Source: Streptomyces subrutilus
Lineage (GTDB): Bacteria > Actinomycetota > Actinomycetes > Streptomycetales > Streptomycetaceae
Reading direction: 5' to 3'
DNA length: 64,000 nucleotides
Assembly: GCF_008704535.1 (NCBI RefSeq)
Contig: NZ_CP023701.1
Coordinates: 6,676,001-6,740,000 of the forward strand
The position numbers and the translations under genes were made by a program. The notes beneath the pieces were generated by a model. That model did no database searches. It saw only the letters and a list, made by a program, of their open reading frames with translations, and had not been told where the DNA came from. This document shows, in pieces, positions 34,003 through 43,732 of this stretch; position 1 is the first letter of the stretch; each line of letters starts with the position of its first letter.

Positions 34003-34136
34003 CCCCGGCCGGGCGCGTGCACCCCGGCCGGGCGCGTGCACCCCGGCCCGGGCCCCGCACCCCGGACCCGGATCCGCACCCCGGACCCGCACCCCGGACC
34101 CGGATCCGCACCCCGGACCCGTACCCCGGACCCGGC
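34003..34136. repeat. Tandem array of 19- and 13-bp units inside the acyl-CoA operon
   Basis: Bases 33891-34195 separate the hydratase and DUF35 genes and hold no gene. From 34003 the sequence is built of units beginning ccccgg: two 19-base units with ccgggcgcgtgca, then ccccggacccggatccgca (19) alternating with ccccggacccgca or ccccggacccgta (13). A shorter ccggtg repeat stands at 33900-33925. It looks like a variable-number repeat in an operon leader. Confidence 0.8.
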
Positions 34137-34195
34137 CGAACGCGCGGCCCCCGCCGTACCCGCAGTCGGAACCAACCGCATCGGAGATGAGCGTC

Positions 34196-35182
34196 ATGAC
34201 AGCCGCCCCGCCCCCCGAAACGCTCCGCGCCCCCCTCGTCGTCGAATTCCCCTTCACCCGCTCCCTGGGACCCGTCCAGAGCGCCTTCCTCACGGGGCTG
34301 CGCGAAGGCGTCGTGCTCGGGGTGAAGACCTCCGGCGGGAAGGTCATGGTGCCGCCCGTCGAATACGACCCCGTCACCGCCGAGGAGATCCGCGAGCTCG
34401 TCGAGGTCGCCCCCACCGGTACCGTCACCACCTGGGCCTGGAACGCCAGCCCCCGCCCGAACCAGCCCCTGGCCACCCCCTTCGCCTGGGTCCTGGTCAC
34501 CCTCGACGGCGCCGGCACCGGCCTGCTGCACGCCCTCGACGCCCCCGGGCCCGACGCCGTCCGCACCGGCATGCGGGTGCGCGTGCGGTGGGCCGCCGAG
34601 CGCAGCGGCGCGATCACCGACATCGCCTGCTTCGAGCCCTGCGACGCCGGCCCGGACGACGGCGGCCCGGACTCCTGCGACGGCGCGCCCGCCCGCCCCC
34701 ACGACGGGGCGTTCGCCGACCCCGTCACCGGCATCGTCGCCGCCGCCCGGCTGGACTACACGTACACCCCCGGCCGCGCACAGACCGCCTACATCAACGG
34801 CCTCGCCGAACGGAAGACCGTCGGCGAACGCTGCCCGTCCTGCCACAAGGTGTACGTCCCGCCGCGCGGCGCCTGCCCCACCTGCGGGGTGGCCACCACC
34901 GACCGCGTCGAGGTCGGCCCCGCCGGCACCGTCACCACGTACTGCATCGTCAACATCAAGGCCCGCGGCCTCGACATCGACGTCCCCTACGTCTACGCCC
35001 ACATCGCCCTCGACGGCGCCGGCCTCGCCCTCCACGGCCGGATCGGCGGCATCCCGTACGACCAGGTCCGCATGGGCCTGCGCGTCGAACCCGTGTGGAC
35101 CGAAGGCGGCCGCCACCCCGACCACTACCGCCCCACCGGCGAACCGGACGCGGACTACGACGCGTACAAGGAGCTCATCTGA
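34196..35182 (+). CDS. DUF35 / Zn-ribbon OB-fold protein, acyl-CoA associated
   Basis: 328 residues from ATG 34196, nine bases behind ggag; an ATG at 34187 overlaps that site. Two OB-fold DUF35 domains are present. The N-terminal one (about 25-155) lacks clear Zn ligands. The C-terminal one (about 190-310) opens with a zinc ribbon, CPSCHKVYVPPRGACPTCG. DUF35 proteins bind CoA thioesters and pair with thiolase-fold partners, as ChsH2 does with the aldolase Ltp2. The stop codon overlaps the next start by one base (TGATG). Length and position match Rv3521 in the mycobacterial cholesterol locus as I recall it. Confidence 0.85.
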   Translation: MTAAPPPETLRAPLVVEFPFTRSLGPVQSAFLTGLREGVVLGVKTSGGKVMVPPVEYDPVTAEEIRELVEVAPTGTVTTWAWNASPRPNQPLATPFAWVLVTLDGAGTGLLHALDAPGPDAVRTGMRVRVRWAAERSGAITDIACFEPCDAGPDDGGPDSCDGAPARPHDGAFADPVTGIVAAARLDYTYTPGRAQTAYINGLAERKTVGERCPSCHKVYVPPRGACPTCGVATTDRVEVGPAGTVTTYCIVNIKARGLDIDVPYVYAHIALDGAGLALHGRIGGIPYDQVRMGLRVEPVWTEGGRHPDHYRPTGEPDADYDAYKELI

Positions 35183-36308
35183 TGCCCGCCACGCCCGCCC
35201 GCCCCGTCCGGCCCGCCACGCCCTCCGCACCCCCCGCGCCGAGGAAGCGGCGGTACGCGCGCGAGGTCGCGGTCGTCGCCTTCGCGCAGAGCGACCACCG
35301 GCGCCGCACCGACGAACTCAGCGAAGTCGAGATGGTCATGCCGGTGCTCCACCAGGTCCTGGCGCAGACCGGACTGAAGACCGGCGAGATCGGCTTCACC
35401 TGCTCCGGATCGAGCGACTACCTCGCCGGCCGGGCCTTCTCCTTCACCATGACCCTCGACGGCGTCGGAGCCTGGCCCCCGATCTCCGAATCGCACGTCG
35501 AGATGGACGGCGCCTGGGCCCTCTACGAGGCCTGGGTCAAGATCCAGACGGGTGAGGCCGACACCGCGCTCGTCTACGCGTACGGCAAGTCCTCCCCGGG
35601 CTCGGTGCGCGACGTGCTGACCCGCCAGCTCGACCCGTACTACGTCGCCCCGCTCTGGCCCGACGCGGTGGCCCTCGCCGCCCTCCAGGCCCGCGCACTC
35701 ATCGACGCCGGCGACACCGACGAGCAGGCCCTCGCCGCCATCGGCGCCCGCAGCCGCGCCGACGCCGCCGCCAACCCGCACGCCCAGCTCACCGGCGTCG
35801 TACCGCAGGGCGACCACCAGGTCGCCCCGCTGCGCACCGGCGACTGCCCGCCCGTCGGCGACGGCGCGGCCGCCGTCGTACTGGCTGCCGGCGACGTGGC
35901 GCGCTCGCTGTGCGCGCGGCCCGCCTGGATCACCGGCATCGACCACCGCATCGAGGCGCACGGCCTGGGGCTGCGCGACCTCACCGACTCGCCGTCCACC
36001 CGTACCGCGGCCGAGCACGCGGGGCTCTTCGACGGGCCCGTGGACACGGCCGAACTGCACGCGCCGTTCTCCTCGCAGGAGGTCGTCCTGCGCAAGGCGC
36101 TCCGCCTCGGCGGCCCCGGCGACGGCGTGGCCGTCAACCCCTCGGGCGGGGCGCTCGCGGCCAACCCGATGATGGCCGCGGGCCTGATCCGGATCGGCGA
36201 GGCGGCCGCCCGCATCCACCGCGGCGCGTCCGACCGGGCCGTCGCACACGCCACCTCAGGCCCCTGCCTCCAGCAGAACCTGGTCGCCGTCCTGGAAGGG
36301 GACCGAGC

Positions 36309-36312
<4 letters not shown>
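35182..36312 (+). CDS. Thiolase-fold protein (lipid-transfer/SCP2-thiolase type), Ltp4-like
   Basis: 376 residues. The fold is recognised by GFTCSGSSDYLAGRAFSFTM, the dimer-interface region, and the C-terminal VAVNPSGGALAANPMMAAGL followed by ATSGPC. At the place of the usual acylated cysteine the sequence reads SHVEMDGAWALYEA, without Cys, so a standard Claisen thiolase mechanism is unlikely. Relatives without this Cys act as retro-aldolases on steroid side-chain CoA esters together with DUF35 partners. It is coupled to the DUF35 gene upstream and overlaps the next gene by ATGA. Its specific role is inferred from context. Confidence 0.85.
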
Positions 36313-37484
<1,172 letters not shown>

Positions 37485-37605
37485 GGCGCGCGGGGTGTTC
37501 GCGCGGGGTGCCGGACCGGTCGCGGGGCGACGCACCGCGGCCTGTGCGGCACCCCGCGCCGGTGGTTAACCTGGCCCCGGACGACGTACCGGGAGGAGCA
37601 CGCAC

Positions 37606-37845
37606 GTGGCCGACAGCACGACTTCACCGACCCTCGCAGGCTGGGGGAAGCCGGATCTCGATCTCACCGGGGCCCAATGGCGGTCGAGCAGCAGCGGGGC
37701 GGGCGACGTCCAGATCGCCTTCGTCGAGGGGTTCATCGCGATGCGCAACAGCGAGCGCCCCGAGAGCCCGTCGCTGATCTTCGCGCCGGACGAGTGGCAC
37801 CGGTTCGTACGGGACGCCCGCGGCGGGGAGTTCGACCTGACGTAG
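37606..37845 (+). CDS. DUF397 domain-containing protein
   Basis: 79 residues from GTG 37606 with gggaggagc upstream. The DUF397 pattern is visible: QWRSSSSGAGDVQIAFVEG, then IAMRNSERPESPSLIFAPDE and WHRFVRDARGGEFD. DUF397 proteins are small partners of XRE regulators in Streptomyces (BldB-like/Abb pairs); here no XRE gene is adjacent, so it stands alone. A -10-like TAACCT lies near 37566. Confidence 0.88.
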   Translation: MADSTTSPTLAGWGKPDLDLTGAQWRSSSSGAGDVQIAFVEGFIAMRNSERPESPSLIFAPDEWHRFVRDARGGEFDLT

Positions 37846-38153
37846 CGCCCCGGCGGAGACGGGCCACCCAGAGCGCACGGCCGGACGGACGCGGCGCACC
37901 ACCGGGCGCGGAGCCGCCGCCCCGGTGGCGCCCGCCGGCCACCCCGGCCACCCGGCCCCGCCGGTGGCGCGAGCGGCGGTGCGAGCGGCGGCCGGTGCGG
38001 TGCGTCCGGCCGGGCGCCGACCGTTCCGGCGGCGCGGAGCCGGCGGTCGACGAACGGTTCCGGCCATGTCGCGTGCCGCGCATCCGCTGCACCCCCCCGC
38101 CCGAGCCGGCGGTGCGGAATCGGGCATATGGGGGTCATGGGTAGGGTGTCGGC
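37846..38153 (+). promoter_or_regulatory. Intergenic region with a candidate leaderless promoter for the ACT-domain gene
   Basis: 308 bases without a gene. At its right end TAGGGT (38142-38147) stands six bases before the ATG at 38154, the spacing expected when transcription starts at the start codon. There is no normal ribosome-binding site between them. No clear -35 box was found. Confidence 0.4.
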
Positions 38154-38573
38154 ATGACTGGAGAGCGCGACCTGCGGAGACTGCTGAGCGGCATGCGGCC
38201 CGAACTCAATGAGGGTCACTACGTCTTCTGTACGATTCCGGCCACATCCCCTGTCCCAGCCGGCATCACCCCCGTCGCGACCGTCCTGGAAGCCGAGGGC
38301 CTCACCCTGGTCCTCCGTCAGGAGGACGCCGACGCCGCCGGCCTCGCCTACGCCTACACGGCCGGCTGGATCACCCTGCGGATCCACTCCGCCCTCGATG
38401 CCGTCGGCCTCACCGCGGCCTTCGCCACCGAGCTCGGCGCACACGGTCTGAGCTGCAACGTCATCGCCGGCTACCACCACGACCACCTCTTCGTGGCCGC
38501 CGACCGCGCCGCCGAGGCCGTGGCCGTCCTGGAGGACCTCGCGGCCCGCTCCGCCCGCGCCGACCGGGACTGA
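38154..38573 (+). CDS. ACT domain-containing protein
   Basis: 139 residues. It matches the short ACT-type family formerly called DUF2241: RLLSGMRPELNEGHYVFCTI at the start, EAEGLTLVLRQEDADAAGL, ITLRIHSALDAVGLTAAFAT and LSCNVIAGYHHDHLFVAADR. Members bind small ligands, probably amino acids, as stand-alone regulators. Single gene, probably leaderless. Confidence 0.85.
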   Translation: MTGERDLRRLLSGMRPELNEGHYVFCTIPATSPVPAGITPVATVLEAEGLTLVLRQEDADAAGLAYAYTAGWITLRIHSALDAVGLTAAFATELGAHGLSCNVIAGYHHDHLFVAADRAAEAVAVLEDLAARSARADRD

Positions 38574-38723
38574 ACCCCCGGGCGCACCGCCTCGCGGCGC
38601 CTGCTCCGCCACTCCCTCGCGGCGCCGCGAACCGAAGATCGGATCATTCGCCCGGTACCCCTTCCGCCTCACCCGCACGGGCGTACGCTGACCCTCCCGA
38701 ACAGGTCAAGGGGGGTACCAGCC

Positions 38724-41576
38724 ATGACGGAGCGCCGGGCCCGCTCGCGGCGCACCGTGATCGAACGCGAGGCCGAACTCGCCACCGTGGACGAGGCGCT
38801 CGACCGGCTGACGGCCGCCGCACCGCACGCCGGCGGCGCCCTGCTCGCCCTCTCCGGCCCGGCCGGCCTCGGCAAGACCACCCTCCTCGCCGAACTGCGC
38901 CGCCGCGCCAACACCCGCCACTGCACCGTCCTCGCGGCCCGCGGCGGCGAACAGGAGCAGGGCCAGCCCTTCCACGTCGCCCGCCAGCTCCTCCAGCCCC
39001 TGCTCGCCGCCGTCCCCGAGGACGCCCTGCGCGCCGTCCTCGGAGGCTGGTACGCCATCGTCGGACCCGCCCTCGGCCTGTGCGCCCCGGAACAGGGCGC
39101 ACCGCCCGACCCCCAGGGCCTGCGCGACGGCCTCGACTGGGTCCTGACCCACCTCGTCGTCCAGCGCGCCCCCGTCGTCCTCGTCCTCGACGACGCCCAC
39201 TGGGCCGACCCGGAATCCCTCGGCTGGCTCGCCGCATTCGCCCCGCGCGCCGAACACCTCCCGATGCTCCTCGCCGTCGCCTACCGCCCCGACGAACTGC
39301 CCGCGCACGCCGAGGCCTTCCGCACCCTGCCCGGCCGGGCCGGACAGCGCCCCCTGCACCTGGCCCCGCTCACCCCCGAAGCCGTCGCCGCCCTGATCCG
39401 CGAGACCCTCGGCGACCACGCGGAGGACCCTTTTTGCCGCGAGGTCTGGACCCTCACCACCGGAAACCCCTTCGAGACCGTCGAACTCGCCGCCAAGGTC
39501 CGGGAGAAGGCCCTCGCGCCCGTCGAGGGGAACGCACCGCTGCTGCGCGACCTCGCCGCCGCCCAGCACGGCAGCGGGCTCGTCGCCCGCCTGCAACGCC
39601 TCGGCCCCTCCACCGTCCGCTTCGCCTGGGCCTGCGCCGTCCTCGGCACCGCCATCCCGCGCGACCTCGCCGCCCGCGTCGCGGCCACCGGCGCCGAGGA
39701 GGCCGTCGACGCCACCGGCCGGCTCCGCGACGCCCGCATCCTCGCCGCCGCAGAAGAACCAGACGCGGGACTGGAGTTCGTCCACCCGATCATCGCCACC
39801 GCCCTCTACCGGTCCATCCCCGACGCCCTGCGGGTCGCCCTGCACGGCAACGCCGCCGCGGCCGCCGTCGACGCCGGACTCGGACCTTCCGCCGCCGCCC
39901 GCCACCTCCTGGAGACCCACCCCGAGGGCGACCCCTGGGTGGTGCGGACCCTGCGCGAGGCCGCCGCCGAGAACCTCCGCGCCGGCGCCCCCGAGGCCGC
40001 CCGCCGCCAGCTCGCCCGAGCGCTGCGCGAACCCCCGGACTTCGACGAGCGCGCCGCCGTCCTCTACGAGCTCGGCTGCGCCTCCCTGCTCACCGAACCG
40101 GCCACCACCGCCCACCACCTGCGCGAGGCCCTCGCCGAACCCTTCGACGACCCCGCCCTTCGCCAGGGCATCGCCATCCGCCTCGCCCAGGTGCTCGCCC
40201 ACAGCGACCACCTCTTCGAGGCCTCCGAACTGCTCGCCCGCGAGATCCCGCGCACCCAGGACCCCCGCGCCCGGCTGCGCCTGCAGTCCGAGCAGTTCAT
40301 GTGGGACGCCTTCAACGCCGCCGAGCCCGACTCCCCGGCCCGCTCCCGCCGGCTGGCCAAGCTCGCGGACCGGCTCGGCGCCCGCGACCTCACCGAGCGC
40401 TACGTCATCGGACTGCGCGCCTGGGACGCCTGCCTGCGCGGCGAGCCCGTGGACGTGGCCCTGCACCACGCGGGGCGGGCCCTGGCGGAGCCGTTCAGCT
40501 GGGCGTACGCGGACCGCGGGTTCGAGGTGCCGGTACTGACGGCCATGGTCCACCTGTACGCCGACCGCCCCGGCCGGGCCGAGGAGCTGTTCGACACCGG
40601 TACCGCCGAGTTCGAGGAGCAGGGCTGGCGCGGCGCCCACCTCTCCTTCGCCCACAGCCTGCGCGGCTACATCCGCTACCGCCGCGGACGGCTCGTGGAG
40701 GCCGAGGGCCTGGCGCGGGCCGGACTGCGGCTAGCCGAACGCGTGGGCCCCCGCACGCCGGTGCACTGGTACGCCATCGCCATCCTCGTCACCACCCTGC
40801 TGGCCCGCGGCAAGCCCGACGAGGCCTGGGAGCTGGCGCGCGAGCACGACTTCGCCCGGCCCTTCCCCGCCGCGGTGGTCTTCCCCGACGCCCAGACCGT
40901 CTACGCCGAACTGCTGCTGGCCCGCGGTGACGCGAAGGCCGCCGCGGCCGAGCTGGAAGCGGTCGACCGGCGGCTGACCCCGCGCGGCATCCAGAACCCG
41001 GCCTGGTGCCCGTGGCCGCTGCACCTGGCCCGCGCCGTCGCCGCCGACGACCCCGGGCGGGCCCGCGGCCTCGCCGCCGAGGCGGTCCGGCGGGCCCGTG
41101 CCTTCGGCGCGCCCTCCGCCATCGGGCAGGCCCTCACCGCGGCCGCCGAGGTCGCGGACCCGCAGGACCGGGGGCCGCTCCTGCGCGAGGCCGTGTCCCT
41201 GCTGTCCGCGTCCCCGGCCGGGTACGAGCTGGCCCGCGCGCTCGCCGCGGCGGGTACCCACGCCCGGGACCCCGACCTGCTCACCCGCGCCGTCACGACG
41301 GCCCGGGAATGCGGCGCCGACGCCCTCGCGGCGCGGACGGCGCAGACGCTGCTGGGCCTGGGCGGCGCCGTGCCGAGCGGGTCGTCCTGGCAGGACGACC
41401 CGACCGAGGAGGAGCTCCGGGCGGCCCGCCGGGCCGTCCACGAGGACGCGGCCGGCGCCGTCCCCGCCCCGGACCGAACCCCCGCCCCGGAGCTGTCGGC
41501 GGCCTACCGCAAACTCGGCACGGACCGCCCCGGCCTCCCCGCCGCCCTGGCGGCCCACGCCCGCACCCGAGCTTGA
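38724..41576 (+). CDS. LAL-type AAA ATPase regulator with eroded LuxR HTH
   Basis: 950 residues, the size of large LuxR (MalT-like) regulators. Walker A is GPAGLGKT (residues 45-52) and Walker B is VVLVLDDAHWAD (about 155-166); the following 650 residues are TPR-like helices. A LuxR-type HTH is expected at the C-terminus. The end reads LSAAYRKLGTDRPGLPAALA, which matches the tail of that domain, but the segment before it is Pro-rich (GAVPAPDRTPAPE) in place of the NREIA...SPRTVE helices. The DNA-binding helices therefore appear lost, and the protein probably acts, if at all, through its ATPase and TPR parts. Confidence 0.85.
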   Translation: MTERRARSRRTVIEREAELATVDEALDRLTAAAPHAGGALLALSGPAGLGKTTLLAELRRRANTRHCTVLAARGGEQEQGQPFHVARQLLQPLLAAVPEDALRAVLGGWYAIVGPALGLCAPEQGAPPDPQGLRDGLDWVLTHLVVQRAPVVLVLDDAHWADPESLGWLAAFAPRAEHLPMLLAVAYRPDELPAHAEAFRTLPGRAGQRPLHLAPLTPEAVAALIRETLGDHAEDPFCREVWTLTTGNPFETVELAAKVREKALAPVEGNAPLLRDLAAAQHGSGLVARLQRLGPSTVRFAWACAVLGTAIPRDLAARVAATGAEEAVDATGRLRDARILAAAEEPDAGLEFVHPIIATALYRSIPDALRVALHGNAAAAAVDAGLGPSAAARHLLETHPEGDPWVVRTLREAAAENLRAGAPEAARRQLARALREPPDFDERAAVLYELGCASLLTEPATTAHHLREALAEPFDDPALRQGIAIRLAQVLAHSDHLFEASELLAREIPRTQDPRARLRLQSEQFMWDAFNAAEPDSPARSRRLAKLADRLGARDLTERYVIGLRAWDACLRGEPVDVALHHAGRALAEPFSWAYADRGFEVPVLTAMVHLYADRPGRAEELFDTGTAEFEEQGWRGAHLSFAHSLRGYIRYRRGRLVEAEGLARAGLRLAERVGPRTPVHWYAIAILVTTLLARGKPDEAWELAREHDFARPFPAAVVFPDAQTVYAELLLARGDAKAAAAELEAVDRRLTPRGIQNPAWCPWPLHLARAVAADDPGRARGLAAEAVRRARAFGAPSAIGQALTAAAEVADPQDRGPLLREAVSLLSASPAGYELARALAAAGTHARDPDLLTRAVTTARECGADALAARTAQTLLGLGGAVPSGSSWQDDPTEEELRAARRAVHEDAAGAVPAPDRTPAPELSAAYRKLGTDRPGLPAALAAHARTRA

Positions 41577-41723
41577 CCCGTCGCGAGCCCCGACCCGTAG
41601 CCCGACCCGTCCCGAGGCCCGGGCTCCGACGGCCCCGGCAGGGGGACGCGGGAGCGGGCGGGACGGGGGCCGGGATGAGGGGCCCGGGGCCGGGGGAGGC
41701 CTCCGGCCACGTACCATGGCGGC

Positions 41724-42224
41724 ATGTCCTTCCTCCGCCGCCACCGCGCCGCCACACCCGCCGGCCCGGACTTCGACGTCCTGGCCATGGACCCGGGGGA
41801 CTGGCCGGGCAATCTCGGGGCCGGGCTGCTGCCCGCGCCCGACGGCAGCTGCCAGGGTGTCTTCCTCCGCTACGACCTGTTCGGCGGACGCGGCCCCGCG
41901 ATGATCATCGGCAACCTCCCCGAAGGTTCCCCCGCCCGGGACCTCTCCGAGGGCCAGGTCCCCTTCGAGGTGGCCCAGCTGCTCGACGCGCTGGAGAACG
42001 ACGAGGACGTCGAGGTCACCGGCGCCGAGGACTGCCCCGTCATGCAGGGCGACAACCTCCTCATCGTCCGCAAGATCAAGCTGTCGGAGTCCCGCATCTC
42101 CTGCGTCCAGTTCGACCGCAGCGACAACGTGCTGGTCACCATCGCCAGCTGGGACCGCCCGATCACCGACGACCTCTACGCCCTCCTGAAGCCGCTCCCC
42201 GCCGAGCTCTTCCAGCAGGGCTGA
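41724..42224 (+). CDS. Conserved hypothetical protein
   Basis: 166 residues from ATG 41724, with a -10-like TACCAT exactly six bases upstream (probable leaderless transcript). The acidic soluble protein (FDVLAMDPGDWPGNLGAGLL, then ALENDEDVEVTGAEDCPVMQ and LVTIASWDRPITDDLYALL) looks like a conserved actinobacterial family, but I cannot name it. No catalytic motif or membrane segment is visible. Confidence 0.75.
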   Translation: MSFLRRHRAATPAGPDFDVLAMDPGDWPGNLGAGLLPAPDGSCQGVFLRYDLFGGRGPAMIIGNLPEGSPARDLSEGQVPFEVAQLLDALENDEDVEVTGAEDCPVMQGDNLLIVRKIKLSESRISCVQFDRSDNVLVTIASWDRPITDDLYALLKPLPAELFQQG

Positions 42225-42374
42225 CCGGGCGGTCCGCCCGGCCCACCGCGGACGACGGCCCGAGCACCGCGGCGGACAGGGCGAAGCCCCGCGGCGGTGG
42301 GGGCCACGGAGCTTCGCGTAGGGGGACGGGGCCGGGAGCCGCGGGCTCTTCGCCCGCCGCACCCTCCCCGGCGG

Positions 42375-43502
42375 TCAGCGCGTGCCGACCGCCGCACGGA
42401 CGGCCCGACGGGCCATTCCGACGTCGTCGTGCAGCCGGCGCAGCAGCAGCCGCTGCTCCTCGCCGGAGGCGACGACCGAACCGGCGGGCAGGGTCCCGGC
42501 CGGGGAGCCGGCCAGCATCGAGCGCTGGATCGCCGTCTCCGCCATCCGGATCTCCCGGGTCAGCACCAGCATCAGGTTCACCAGGAACGCGTCCCGCGCG
42601 GCCGGCCCGGCGGACTGGGCGAGCCGGCTGATCTGGGACCGGGCGGCCGGGGCGTCGCCCAGTACCGTCCACAGCGTCGCCAGGTCGTAGCCCGGCAGGT
42701 ACCAGCCGGCGTGCTCCCAGTCGAGCAGCACCGGCCCGGCCGGGGACAGCAGCAGGTTGGACAGCAGTGCGTCGCCGTGGTTGAACTGGAGGGACGTGCC
42801 CGACAGCTTCACGCCGTGCAGCAGTTTCTGCAGGTCGCCCAGGTCGCGGTCGGTCAGCAGGCCCAGTTCGTAGTCGCGGACGATCCGTCGGGTGTAGTTC
42901 AGCGGGGTCCCGAACAGCTCGGCCGGCGGACGCCATTGGTTGACCCGGCAGACCGCGCCCAGGGCGGCCCGCAGGTCCACCCGCGGCGGAGCCTCCACCG
43001 GGTGCCGTTGGAGCGCCGCGACCCGGCCCGCCATGCGCTCGACCACCAGGGTGCAGTTCTCCGGATCGGCGGCGATCAGCCGCGGGACCCGGACGGGCGG
43101 GCGGTGCCGGACGAACGCCCGGTACGCCGCTATTTCGTGGCAGTACCGCTCACGCCACTCGGGCGAGTGATCCAGTAACACCTTCGCCACCGCCGTCATC
43201 CTCCCGGTGGTGCCCACCAGGAGCACCGACCGGCCGCTGCGCCGCAGCACCTGGACCGGGGCGAACTCCGGACAGATCCGCTGTACGGAGGCGAGGGCCG
43301 TGCGCAACTGCGCCCCCTGCGGCCCCGAGAGGTCGATCCTGCCGCTCAGCGGCTGTGATCCGGTGCCCGGCATCCGCCGGGCCCGGGCGGCACCCTGGAC
43401 CGCGGCCGTCGGACGGGCGGGGTCGAGGTAGGGGCCGCCGCCCGCCTGGAGGGTGCGGTGAGACCGGACCGGTGCGGACACGGAGGACGTTGCTGCGTAC
43501 AT
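42375..43502 (-). CDS. Aminoglycoside phosphotransferase family kinase
   Basis: 375 residues. The APH/choline-kinase fold is shown by the Brenner-type motif FNHGDALLSNLLL (Asp catalytic, Asn Mg-binding, about residues 240-252) and LLDWEHAGWYLPGYDLATLW for the second Mg-binding Asp. The N-lobe has VAKVLLDH with the ATP-binding Lys. The N-terminal 50 residues are low-complexity and perhaps not all translated. It phosphorylates a small molecule with a hydroxyl group; real drug resistance should not be assumed. It is divergent from nsdA. Confidence 0.83.
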   Translation of the reverse strand: MYAATSSVSAPVRSHRTLQAGGGPYLDPARPTAAVQGAARARRMPGTGSQPLSGRIDLSGPQGAQLRTALASVQRICPEFAPVQVLRRSGRSVLLVGTTGRMTAVAKVLLDHSPEWRERYCHEIAAYRAFVRHRPPVRVPRLIAADPENCTLVVERMAGRVAALQRHPVEAPPRVDLRAALGAVCRVNQWRPPAELFGTPLNYTRRIVRDYELGLLTDRDLGDLQKLLHGVKLSGTSLQFNHGDALLSNLLLSPAGPVLLDWEHAGWYLPGYDLATLWTVLGDAPAARSQISRLAQSAGPAARDAFLVNLMLVLTREIRMAETAIQRSMLAGSPAGTLPAGSVVASGEEQRLLLRRLHDDVGMARRAVRAAVGTR

Positions 43503-43732
43503 GGCGTTACGGATCCCTTCGTGCGCCGACGAGTTGCGTACGCCGCCCCGCCGGATTGCGGCTTCACCCTGGGGAGTTCCGCCGTGGTACCGGGGCGGGG
43601 AGGCGCATTCCTACCTGACACCCGGGCGGAGGTGGCGAACCATCGGGCGTGCCCTGGCGAAGCCTGGCGAATAGTCACCGGGCATCTGACTGCGGGTTAC
43701 TGTCAACTCAGCCGAGAACCTGGGGGCTTGAC

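Noticed and set aside
34003..34136. CRISPR-like repeat array
   Set aside because: Units are contiguous, of two lengths, without unique spacers, and there are no cas genes.
42375..43502. Aminoglycoside resistance gene
   Set aside because: The APH fold is certain but nothing ties it to a drug; most chromosomal members of this family in Streptomyces have other or unknown substrates.
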